DNA from: Xanthobacteraceae bacterium
GTDB lineage: Bacteria; Pseudomonadota; Alphaproteobacteria; Rhizobiales; Xanthobacteraceae
Direction: 5' to 3'
Assembly (NCBI GenBank): GCA_030039655.1
Contig: JASHVC010000480.1
Coordinates: 1-5,798, forward strand
Length of the DNA: 5,798 nucleotides
Shown: positions 1 to 5,339 of the stretch, piece after piece
How positions within the stretch are numbered: position 1 is the first letter of the stretch
Layout of the letters: each line of letters begins with the position of its first letter
Position numbers and translations under genes: made by a program
Notes under the pieces: generated by a model
What the model was told of the DNA's origin: nothing
Seen by the model: only the letters and a program-made list of their open reading frames with translations
Databases searched by the model: none

Positions 1-600
1 GCCGAGAACGGAAAATACTACTGGCGCATCACCCCGTGGGTGATGCCGTGCTTCACCATGATCCCGCCGCGCGGCGATCATCCGATCCACGGCCACTTCT
101 GGGTGCCGATCGACGATGAGAATTGCTGGGCGTGGTCGTACGACTTCCATCCGGTGCGGGCGCTGAGCAAGACCGAAGTCGACGCCATGAAGGACGGCGC
201 CGGCGTCCACTGCAAGGTCGACGCCTCGTTCCGTCCGCTCGCCAACAAGGACAACGATTATCTGATCGATCGCGCGGCGCAAAAGGCCGGCAGGACGTAT
301 AGCGGCGTCGCCGGCTTCGCCATGCAGGACGCTTCCCTGCAGGAAAGCATGGGCCCCGTCTGCGACCGGACCAAAGAGAACTTGGTCTCCACCGACAACG
401 GCATCATCATGGCCCGGCATCGGCTGCTGCGTGCCGCCAAGGCGCTTGCCGACAAGGGCACGACGCCGCCCGGCATCGACGTCGCACATCAGAAGATCCG
501 TTCCTGCTCGATCGTCTTGCCACCGGATGTGGCGTTCAAGGACGGCGCGAAGGAAGCGCTCACCCCAGCCAAGCCCGGCATGGCGCAGACCACAGTGTAG
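1..600 (+). CDS. Rieske-type aromatic-ring oxygenase alpha subunit, C-terminal part (phthalate 4,5-dioxygenase-like), partial
   Basis: An open frame runs from base 1 to a TAG stop at 598-600, giving the last 199 residues of a protein that begins outside the window. Around visible residues 104-147 it carries the C-terminal signature of the phthalate dioxygenase-like Rieske oxygenases: GFAMQDASLQESMGPVCDRT, then ENL, a D/II segment and RHRLLRAA. In this family the Asp of the QD motif (visible D110) is normally the carboxylate ligand of the mononuclear catalytic iron; the two His ligands and the N-terminal Rieske [2Fe-2S] domain (CxH...CxxH) would lie upstream. Such enzymes are cytoplasmic, take electrons from a reductase or ferredoxin, and hydroxylate or O-demethylate aromatic acids. 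No reductase gene is visible here. The family call is firm and the substrate is unknown; phthalate, vanillate-type ethers or another aromatic acid are possible. The small gene at 626 follows after 25 bases and may be co-transcribed. Confidence 0.88.
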   Translation, partial: AENGKYYWRITPWVMPCFTMIPPRGDHPIHGHFWVPIDDENCWAWSYDFHPVRALSKTEVDAMKDGAGVHCKVDASFRPLANKDNDYLIDRAAQKAGRTYSGVAGFAMQDASLQESMGPVCDRTKENLVSTDNGIIMARHRLLRAAKALADKGTTPPGIDVAHQKIRSCSIVLPPDVAFKDGAKEALTPAKPGMAQTTV

Positions 601-619
601 CGAGCAGTCATTTTGTGGT
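589..619 (+). promoter_or_regulatory. Inverted repeat spanning the oxygenase stop and the leader of the small gene
   Basis: ACCACA at 589-594 is the exact reverse complement of TGTGGT at 614-619, with 19 bases between. The right arm overlaps the GGTGA ribosome-binding site (617-621) of the gene at 626, and the left arm lies in the last codons of the oxygenase. In an mRNA the stem could mask that site until ribosomes translating the oxygenase open it, which would be translational coupling. A six-base stem with a long loop is weak and may be chance. Confidence 0.25.
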
Positions 620-625
620 GACCGG

Positions 626-1024
626 ATGACCGAGGCCCGTGGCGGTGAGAAAGACCTTACGGGCATCTGGAATGGCCTTTATACCTATCCGGACGGCAAA
701 TCGGTCGCGTTCGTAGCGACCCTGATCGAGAGCGGCAGCTCGCTGTCAGGTACTACACATGAGCATGGCCTGCTCGGTAACACTGCCTACGCCAGCGTTG
801 CTGGCTCGCGTCAGGGCAGCGCCGTTTCCTTCATCAAGAAGTACGAGAAACACCGGTTCCTTTACAAAAATCCTGTCGTCTACGAAGGGACTTTGATCAG
901 CGACGGCACTGAAATCGAGGGTCGCTGGGCGATCCGGAATATTTTGTCCGGAAAATTTTTGATGGTCCGATCGCCAAGTCAGACGGTGAAGGCGGAAACT
1001 AAGCTCTCCGAACCCGTCCCATAA
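626..1024 (+). CDS. Small uncharacterised protein, probably beta-rich
   Basis: I do not recognise a named family. The 132-residue frame starts at ATG 626, preceded by GGTGA (617-621), which fits the 3' half of a Shine-Dalgarno sequence at 4 bases, and ends at TAA 1022-1024. The same frame is open further upstream to ATG 431, but that stretch is Arg/Pro-rich and lies inside the oxygenase gene, so it is read as a shadow. The N-terminal part (DLTGIWNGLYTYPDG, then a hydrophobic strand and SGTTHEHG) alternates hydrophobic and polar residues with Gly turns. That suggests a small beta-barrel or lipocalin-like fold, which is inference. There is no signal peptide or membrane helix, so it is probably cytoplasmic. 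Lines of sequence inside it count about 45-57% GC, against the clearly GC-richer neighbours, which may mean different ancestry or weaker expression selection. It lies 25 bases after the oxygenase, so an operon is plausible, and it converges on the flavoprotein gene with 7 bases between stop codons. Confidence 0.72.
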   Translation: MTEARGGEKDLTGIWNGLYTYPDGKSVAFVATLIESGSSLSGTTHEHGLLGNTAYASVAGSRQGSAVSFIKKYEKHRFLYKNPVVYEGTLISDGTEIEGRWAIRNILSGKFLMVRSPSQTVKAETKLSEPVP

Positions 1025-1031
1025 AGCGGTG

Positions 1032-2699
1032 TCAGGCAGGCGCGTTCTCCGTCACCGCGTTCCGCCCCGCAATGAACCCCTGGCAGACCGCGCGCGGCAG
1101 GCCGTGCATGGAGAAACCGCCCGCCGACTCGCCGCCGCAATAAAGGCCGGGGATCACTTCGCCTCTCATGTCGATCACTTGGCAGCGCGCGTTGATGCGC
1201 AAACCGGCGCGCGTGTCGTGGATAACCGGCGTCGCCCAGGCTGCATAGAACGGCGGCTTTTCGATCCTGTAGAGCGGCCTCGGCTTGCCGAAATCGGCGT
1301 CCTTGCCGGCGTCGACGAACGAATTGTAGCGCCCAACGGTTTCGGCGAGACTCTGCGGCGGCATCGGCAGCCGCTGATATTTCATTTTGATCTTGGTGGC
1401 GAGTTCGCCGATCGAGTTGGCGCTGAAGAAGAAGCCGGCGTCGACGTCCACATAGGGCGGTTTCGGGTCCCACTTCTCGCGCGCGGCGGCGTCCGCATCG
1501 AAGATCGCCCAGATCGGGCCGCCGCCGTTATGCCCGTCGCCGATGCCGGCGAGCGCTGCGTTGATGAAATTGCTCGGATTGTATTTGACGCTCTTGGCGT
1601 TGAGGTAACTGTAAGGCTCGTACGGGTCGAGGCTCTTGTAGCTCGAGTAGGTGTAGTGACCGGCGGTCTCGTCGTAGAAGCGCTTGCCCAGCAGGTTCAC
1701 CAGAATCACGTCCTGCCAGTCCTTGACCGCAAGCCCGATCGCGCGTGCTTTGTCGAACACCTCGCTGCCCGGATACCAGCGAACATTCACGTAGCCATAC
1801 TGGCAGCCGATGGCGCCCGGCTTGGTGATACCGGAGCCGAACTCGCCCGTATAGTTGAACGCGCCCCACAGCGCGGCGCCGATATCCATGGCGGCGATTT
1901 CGCCGCTGGCGTCCTGATCCGACCACGGCATGCCCGCGAGCCCGCAATACTCTTCGGTGAGCCGCGGGTCGAACATGCGGCGGAAGTCGACGTTGCCGGT
2001 CGAGCCGCCGGTGGCGACGATCACCGCCTTGCGCGCGCGGATGTTGATCTCGGCGCCCTTGTGGGTGGCGGCGATGCCGGTGACGCGGCCGGACTTCAGC
2101 GCCTCGCGGTGGATCGCCGTCATGCGGTGCTCGAGCAGGATGCCGATGCCGGCCTTGCGCGCCACCACTTCCAGCGGTCGGATTAAGCCTGCGCCGGCCC
2201 TGATTTCGTCGTCGTCCGGAGCAGCCGGGCCGCCGGTGTGGACCATCGGCCAGTCCTCGACCGAGATCTGCATGGTGCGCTGTACCGAGTTGCCGATCTC
2301 GTGCCCGACTTTATTAGGATGGCGGTCGATGACCTTGACGCCGTGCGCCAGCAGAAATTCGAACGCCGCCACGCTGTTGTCGGCGAACGCACGGATGATC
2401 TCGCGGTCGTTGTAGCGGTAGGGCGGAAAGCCGTTGGGCTCGACCACCGACCAGTCGGTCAGGTCTTGAAAGAACAGGTCGGCCGAATCCTCGATACCGT
2501 ATTTCTTCTGGTAACTGGTGCCGCCGCCGAGCGGCAGGTTGCCGCCGCTGGTGATGGCGTGGCCGCCCACGTGGTTCTCGGCCTCCACCATGATCACGGA
2601 CGCGCCGGCTTCGCGCGCGACGATGGCGGCGGGAAAACCCGTAGCGCCAGTCCCGATCACGACGACGTCGGCTTCGCGATCCCACCTTTCCACGTTCAT
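1032..2699 (-). CDS. FAD-dependent oxidoreductase, fumarate reductase / 3-ketosteroid dehydrogenase superfamily (FAD_binding_2)
   Basis: The 555-residue protein starts at the ATG read from 2699, just before its FAD-binding strand and after GAGGGA on the - strand (2703-2708); the stop is TGA at 1032-1034. The start at 2822 would add 41 residues and run into the neighbouring gene. Residues 12-21 (VVVIGTGATG) form the GxGxxG dinucleotide fold, with E39 as the expected ribose-binding acid and a GG-rich loop at 45-60. ATGGSTGN (229-236), VNLLGKRFYDE (334-344) and the C-terminal GLRIN...IPGLYCGGESAGGF (499-529) followed by HGLPRAVCQGFIAGRNA are typical of soluble FAD_binding_2 enzymes. His494 and Arg536 lie where fumarate reductases have substrate residues, though the usual TxGG is replaced by DTRAGL. 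There is no signal peptide or haem motif, so it is cytoplasmic and FAD-only. It would oxidise or reduce a C-C or C=C bond; the substrate is unknown. It is divergent from the GlcG-type gene. Confidence 0.88.
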   Translation of the reverse strand: MNVERWDREADVVVIGTGATGFPAAIVAREAGASVIMVEAENHVGGHAITSGGNLPLGGGTSYQKKYGIEDSADLFFQDLTDWSVVEPNGFPPYRYNDREIIRAFADNSVAAFEFLLAHGVKVIDRHPNKVGHEIGNSVQRTMQISVEDWPMVHTGGPAAPDDDEIRAGAGLIRPLEVVARKAGIGILLEHRMTAIHREALKSGRVTGIAATHKGAEINIRARKAVIVATGGSTGNVDFRRMFDPRLTEEYCGLAGMPWSDQDASGEIAAMDIGAALWGAFNYTGEFGSGITKPGAIGCQYGYVNVRWYPGSEVFDKARAIGLAVKDWQDVILVNLLGKRFYDETAGHYTYSSYKSLDPYEPYSYLNAKSVKYNPSNFINAALAGIGDGHNGGGPIWAIFDADAAAREKWDPKPPYVDVDAGFFFSANSIGELATKIKMKYQRLPMPPQSLAETVGRYNSFVDAGKDADFGKPRPLYRIEKPPFYAAWATPVIHDTRAGLRINARCQVIDMRGEVIPGLYCGGESAGGFSMHGLPRAVCQGFIAGRNAVTENAPA

Positions 2700-2802
2700 C
2701 AGTCCCTCATTCTGCGCTCGCGCGGTGCCGCGGGGCGGCGACACTAACAGCATTTCGTATTTTGTGTCATTGGATGGCGACAAACGCGCTAGGAGTGCTG
2801 TC
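2700..2802. promoter_or_regulatory. Divergent promoter/operator region between the flavoprotein and GlcG-type genes
   Basis: The 103 bases between two divergent starts must hold both promoters unless transcription enters from elsewhere. The stretch 2741-2770 is clearly AT-richer than its surroundings. It carries an inverted repeat, GACAC at 2740-2744 and GTGTC at 2764-2768, 19 bases apart, which could be an operator for a dimeric regulator. GGCGACA also occurs twice in direct orientation (2737-2743 and 2776-2782). On the - strand TTGTCG (2778-2783) stands 17 bases ahead of ATACGA, a poor match to a sigma-70 promoter. No promoter can be fixed with confidence. Confidence 0.4.
2703..2708 (-). 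promoter_or_regulatory. Ribosome-binding site of the FAD oxidoreductase
   Basis: On the - strand GAGGGA is followed by CTG and the ATG at 2699. It decides the start in favour of 2699. The upstream ATG candidate at 2822 lacks such a site and would give an N-terminal extension unlike the family, whose FAD fold begins close to the N-terminus. Confidence 0.7.
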
Positions 2803-3210
2803 ATGCCAGACTTCGTCGCCACTCACCGGCTCACCGAGGAAGCAAGCCTCAAAATGCTCCAAGCCGGAGTGGCCAAAGCGAACGCACTCAACTGCAAGGT
2901 TTCGCTGGCGGTTGTAGATGCAAGCTGCCGGCTCATCGCCTTTCTGATGATGGACGGCGCGCGGCACTTCTCCATCGTCACCACGCAGCGCAAGGCGGTC
3001 ACGGCAGCCTCGCAGCGGCTGCCAACCGGTTACGCGCCGGAGGAGAACGCGCTCTCCATGAGTGTGCGCATGGGCGACTTCACCAATGTGCCGGGCGGTT
3101 TTCCCATCGAAATCGACGGTCAGGTGATCGGCGCCGTCGCTGCTGGCGGGGCAAAGATCGAGCAAGATGTTGAAGTCGCGAAGGCGGCGCTGGCGGCGCT
3201 CGGTCTGTAG
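2803..3210 (+). CDS. GlcG/HbpS-type (DUF336) protein, possible haem or cofactor binder
   Basis: The 135-residue protein starts at ATG 2803, preceded by AGGAG (2791-2795) at a spacing of 7; in-frame ATGs upstream lie inside the opposite gene and have no such site. The length equals the family norm. Signature elements are the N-terminal helix, CKVSLAVVDASCRLIAFLMMDGA (31-53, the strand/turn/strand of the family), KAVTAA (64-69), PGGFPIEIDG (97-106), and VIGAVAAGGAKIEQDVEVAKAAL (108-130). The last corresponds to the usual GAIGVSG..eqD..vA motif but has AAGG for VSGG, and position 42 is Cys where Gly is common. Members include GlcG of glycolate operons, the haem-binding HbpS of Streptomyces and the PduO C-terminal domain. 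The exact role is usually unknown; an accessory to oxidative catabolism or cofactor handling is inference. No signal peptide is present, so it should be cytoplasmic. It is divergent from the flavoprotein and upstream of the cupin. Confidence 0.87.
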   Translation: MPDFVATHRLTEEASLKMLQAGVAKANALNCKVSLAVVDASCRLIAFLMMDGARHFSIVTTQRKAVTAASQRLPTGYAPEENALSMSVRMGDFTNVPGGFPIEIDGQVIGAVAAGGAKIEQDVEVAKAALAALGL

Positions 3211-3445
3211 ATGGTTAATGCGACGGGCCGATGTTTCAAGTGTCGAATGAAATAACGCCACCCGAGTTGCAAGGAATACAAATAGCCGCAGCAGGCAAGT
3301 GTTGCGTGCCGTACATGCGTTCGTTATGGTTCAGTTACGTTTTCCTAACTTGCTGCAGGCTGTTTCTTACACTTGCAGCGGTTATGCGCGGCACGAGCGT
3401 CGCTGGACTCGCCCGCGATGAGCAGAACATTAAAGGAAAAGCGTC
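3211..3445 (+). promoter_or_regulatory. Intergenic region upstream of the cupin with repeated ACTTGC elements
   Basis: This 235-base gap has lower GC than the genes. ACTTGC occurs at 3348-3353 and 3371-3376 (start to start 23 bases, both followed by N-GC), and in reverse complement as GCAAGT at 3295-3300. A shorter reverse copy, GCAAG, lies at 3269-3273 inside the palindrome TTGCAA. The arrangement, two reverse copies then two forward copies, resembles multiple binding sites for one regulator. No Rho-independent terminator was seen after the GlcG-type gene. The short open frame here (from ATG 3231) has no convincing ribosome-binding site or family features. Confidence 0.4.
3389..3403 (+). promoter_or_regulatory. 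Possible sigma-54 (-24/-12) promoter for the cupin gene
   Basis: The sequence cGGCACGagcgtcGC keeps the GG-N10-GC spacing required by RpoN, with GG at 3390-3391 and GC at 3402-3403, and matches GGCACG of the -24 element exactly. The -12 element is TCGC rather than TTGC. Transcription would start about base 3414, leaving a short leader before AAGGA at 3433-3437 and the ATG at 3446. Short matches of this kind arise by chance in GC-rich DNA, so this is tentative. Confidence 0.25.
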
Positions 3446-3910
3446 ATGTCGAACAGGGAGTCCGCAAGCTTTAAAGAGCGCCTGCACGGCCATCTTGAAC
3501 CCACGATCGGCGGATCGGTCTATATCAAGCCGCAGGATATGGAATGGCGGCCATCGCAATTCGAAGGCATTCAGATCAAGGTTCTCTATGAGAACAAGGA
3601 AGCTGGCGAACTGACGTGCCTGCTGAAATGGGCGCCTGGCTCGACGTTGCCATTCCACAAACATCCTGAAATCGAGCAAAGCTGGGTTCTGGAGGGCTCG
3701 TTCTCAGATCACGAGGGGATCTGCCGCGTCGGCGAATACGTCTATCGGAGGCCGGGTTCGATGCACGAAACGCACAGCGCCGAGGGGTGCACGCTGCTGG
3801 CCATCTACCGCAAGCCGAACATTTTCCGCAACAGTGTCGGCTACGACGTCGACAACAAGAAACAAGTCAAAACCAGTCGCAGCCCCAAGGCCTTTGTTCC
3901 GGCGAAGTGA
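3446..3910 (+). CDS. Single-domain cupin, ChrR/2,4'-dihydroxyacetophenone dioxygenase-like
   Basis: The 154-residue protein starts at ATG 3446 behind AAGGA (3433-3437, spacing 8) and ends at TGA 3908-3910. Cupin motif 1, G(X)5HXH(X)3E(X)6G, fits exactly from G65 to G84, giving likely metal ligands H71, H73 and E77. Motif 2 is present as G96 to PGSMH with H107 as the fourth ligand. It is a variant, with one extra residue before the Pro. All four ligands are kept, so a bound Fe, Mn, Ni or Zn ion is expected. The N-terminal 50 residues look like another beta-rich part of the barrel. The Cys/His zinc anti-sigma domain of true ChrR proteins is absent and no ECF sigma gene is adjacent, so an enzymatic role such as ring-cleaving or C-C-cleaving dioxygenase is more likely than anti-sigma activity. 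That is inference. It is cytoplasmic, and the transporter follows 95 bases downstream. Confidence 0.85.
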   Translation: MSNRESASFKERLHGHLEPTIGGSVYIKPQDMEWRPSQFEGIQIKVLYENKEAGELTCLLKWAPGSTLPFHKHPEIEQSWVLEGSFSDHEGICRVGEYVYRRPGSMHETHSAEGCTLLAIYRKPNIFRNSVGYDVDNKKQVKTSRSPKAFVPAK

Positions 3911-3952
3911 AGACGCCGCCGCGCCCTTCGATGCTTTAACTGGCGCAGATTA

Positions 3953-3999
3953 AGAGACGAAGCAGGCGCGCGCGACCGGTCTCTCAGAGTGTGTGAGAG
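3953..3999 (+). promoter_or_regulatory. Two overlapping, mutually exclusive inverted repeats covering the transporter's ribosome-binding site
   Basis: AGAGAC (3953-3958) is the exact reverse complement of GTCTCT (3979-3984). CTCTCA (3981-3986) is the exact reverse complement of TGAGAG (3994-3999), with a 7-base loop. The two stems share 3981-3984, so in RNA only one can form at a time. The right arm of the second includes GAGAG (3995-3999), the Shine-Dalgarno candidate 6 bases before ATG 4006. The second stem would hide the start and the first would free it. The CTCTCA/TGAGAG dyad could equally be a protein-binding operator. The stems are only six bases each. Confidence 0.35.
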
Positions 4000-4005
4000 T
4001 TGAAA

Positions 4006-5337
4006 ATGATCTCCGGCTCAGCGATGCAAACGGACGACACCGCCGCTTCCATGCGCACGGTGGTGGCGGCGAGTGCCGTCGGCACGACGATCGAGTGGTA
4101 CGACTTTCTGATCTACGGCACGGCGGCGTCGATTGTCCTCAATAAGCTGTTTTTCCCCACCACGAACCCGCTGGTCGGAACCCTGCTGTCCATAGGTACC
4201 GTGGGCGTCGGCTTCTTCGCCCGGCCGATCGGGGCGATTATTTTGAGCCATTTCGGCGATCGGCTAGGCCGCAAGTCGATGCTGATCTTCACGCTCATTA
4301 GCATGGGGGTCGCGACGACGATCGTCGGACTCCTTCCGACCTATGCGAGCATCGGCATCGCGGCGCCGATCTTGCTGGTCCTGTGCCGGCTGGTGCAGGG
4401 CATTGCCGTCGGCGGCGAGTGGGGCGGCGCGGTGCTGATGACGACCGAACATTCGCCGGCACTCAAACGCGGCTATTACGGCAGCATGGTGCAGATCGGC
4501 TTTCCGCTCGGCATGGCGCTCGGCACGGCGTCGTTCTTCGCCTTGTCCTATCTCAGCGACGAGCAGTTTGTGGCGTGGGGCTGGCGGATACCCTTTATCG
4601 CCAGCGCGGCGCTGGTCGCGATCGGCATCTTCATCAGATTGCGCATCCAGGAGACGCCGGATTTCAAGGAAGTGTTGCGCGAGGGTAAGGTCGCGCGCTT
4701 CCCCGTCCTGGATACGATCCTGCGTCATCCCAAGGATCTCATTATCGGCCTTGGCGCCCGGATCACCGAAATATCGTGGATTTACGTCATCACGATCTTC
4801 GGCCTTAACTACGCAGTCCAGACGTTGGGCATGTCGCGCAACCTGGTGCTCGGCGCCATTGCGCTCGGCGCCGCCGGCGAACTGATCACGATACCGCTGT
4901 GCGGCCACCTGTCCGATCTCGTGGGCAGGCGCCTCATCTATCTGGTCGGCTGCGTTGCCGCGATCGTGCTGTCGTTCCCCATTTTCTGGGGCATCGAGTC
5001 GCGTGATCCCACTATCGTGGTCTTGGCCTTCGTTATCGGAATGTCGGTCGGGCACGGCATTATGTACGGTGTCCAGGCGAGCTTCCTGAGCGAAATGTTT
5101 CCCTCGAACCTGCGTTACAGCGGCGCGTCGCTTGGCTATCAGATCGCGGCGCCCATCGGCGGCGGGCTTGTCCCGCTCGCCGCAGCAGCGATGGTTGGAC
5201 TGAATAACGGCGCGACCTGGCCGGTGTCATTGCTGATGATTGTGATCGCAGCGCTGACGATCGTCGCGGTGTTGTTCGCGCGCGAGACTGCCCCGGGTGT
5301 TGCGGCGAAAAAGATTGGGGCGGCCAAGAGCGCTTGA
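4006..5337 (+). CDS. MFS transporter, metabolite:H+ symporter (MHS) family
   Basis: The 443-residue inner-membrane protein is of normal length for the family, with about 12 predicted hydrophobic helices in two halves. ATG 4006 is chosen because GAGAG at 3995-3999 is 6 bases upstream; TTG 4000 is too close to it, and ATG 4024 has only weak signals. The MHS marks are IEWYDFLIYG in helix 1 (29-38), the loop 2-3 motif GDRLGRK (84-90), RLVQGIAVGGEWGGAVLMTTE (128-148), RGYYGS (155-160), WGWRIPFI (191-198), RLRIQETPDF (211-220), the second-half loop motif HLSDLVGRR (301-309), and SEMFPSNLRYSG (362-373). Family members (ShiA, ProP, KgtP, aromatic acid permeases) drive uptake of organic acids or osmolytes with protons. 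Given its neighbours, an aromatic or dicarboxylic acid is the likeliest substrate, which is inference. It may be co-transcribed with the cupin or have its own promoter in the 95-base gap. Confidence 0.92.
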   Translation: MISGSAMQTDDTAASMRTVVAASAVGTTIEWYDFLIYGTAASIVLNKLFFPTTNPLVGTLLSIGTVGVGFFARPIGAIILSHFGDRLGRKSMLIFTLISMGVATTIVGLLPTYASIGIAAPILLVLCRLVQGIAVGGEWGGAVLMTTEHSPALKRGYYGSMVQIGFPLGMALGTASFFALSYLSDEQFVAWGWRIPFIASAALVAIGIFIRLRIQETPDFKEVLREGKVARFPVLDTILRHPKDLIIGLGARITEISWIYVITIFGLNYAVQTLGMSRNLVLGAIALGAAGELITIPLCGHLSDLVGRRLIYLVGCVAAIVLSFPIFWGIESRDPTIVVLAFVIGMSVGHGIMYGVQASFLSEMFPSNLRYSGASLGYQIAAPIGGGLVPLAAAAMVGLNNGATWPVSLLMIVIAALTIVAVLFARETAPGVAAKKIGAAKSA

Positions 5338-5339
5338 GT

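Noticed and set aside
940..962. Inverted repeat around TCCGGA with flanking A/T runs, like a terminator
   Set aside because: It lies inside the coding frame of the small gene about 60 bases before its stop, and the pairing TTTT/AAAA around TCCGGA is imperfect and leaves no proper loop.
1029..2186. Long open frame of 385 codons on the + strand opposite the flavoprotein gene
   Set aside because: It is Arg/Ala/Asp/Val-rich, as expected of the antisense frame of a GC-rich gene, has no ribosome-binding site or family motif, and the opposite strand encodes a clear FAD enzyme.
2700..2822. Longer N-terminus for the flavoprotein, starting at 2822
   Set aside because: It would overlap the start of the GlcG-type gene, lacks a ribosome-binding site, and adds 41 residues before a FAD fold that normally starts near the N-terminus.
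3231..3614. 127-codon open frame on the + strand across the intergenic region into the cupin
   Set aside because: It overlaps the cupin out of frame, has no good ribosome-binding site, and its product looks unstructured and Cys/Arg-rich.
3446..3910. Cupin as a ChrR anti-sigma factor
   Set aside because: The N-terminal zinc-binding anti-sigma domain is missing and there is no adjacent ECF sigma gene; only the ChrR-like cupin domain is present.
4264..5055. 263-codon open frame on the - strand inside the transporter gene
   Set aside because: It has the composition of an antisense shadow (Arg, Asp, Gln, His) and no motif; the + strand carries an unmistakable MHS transporter.
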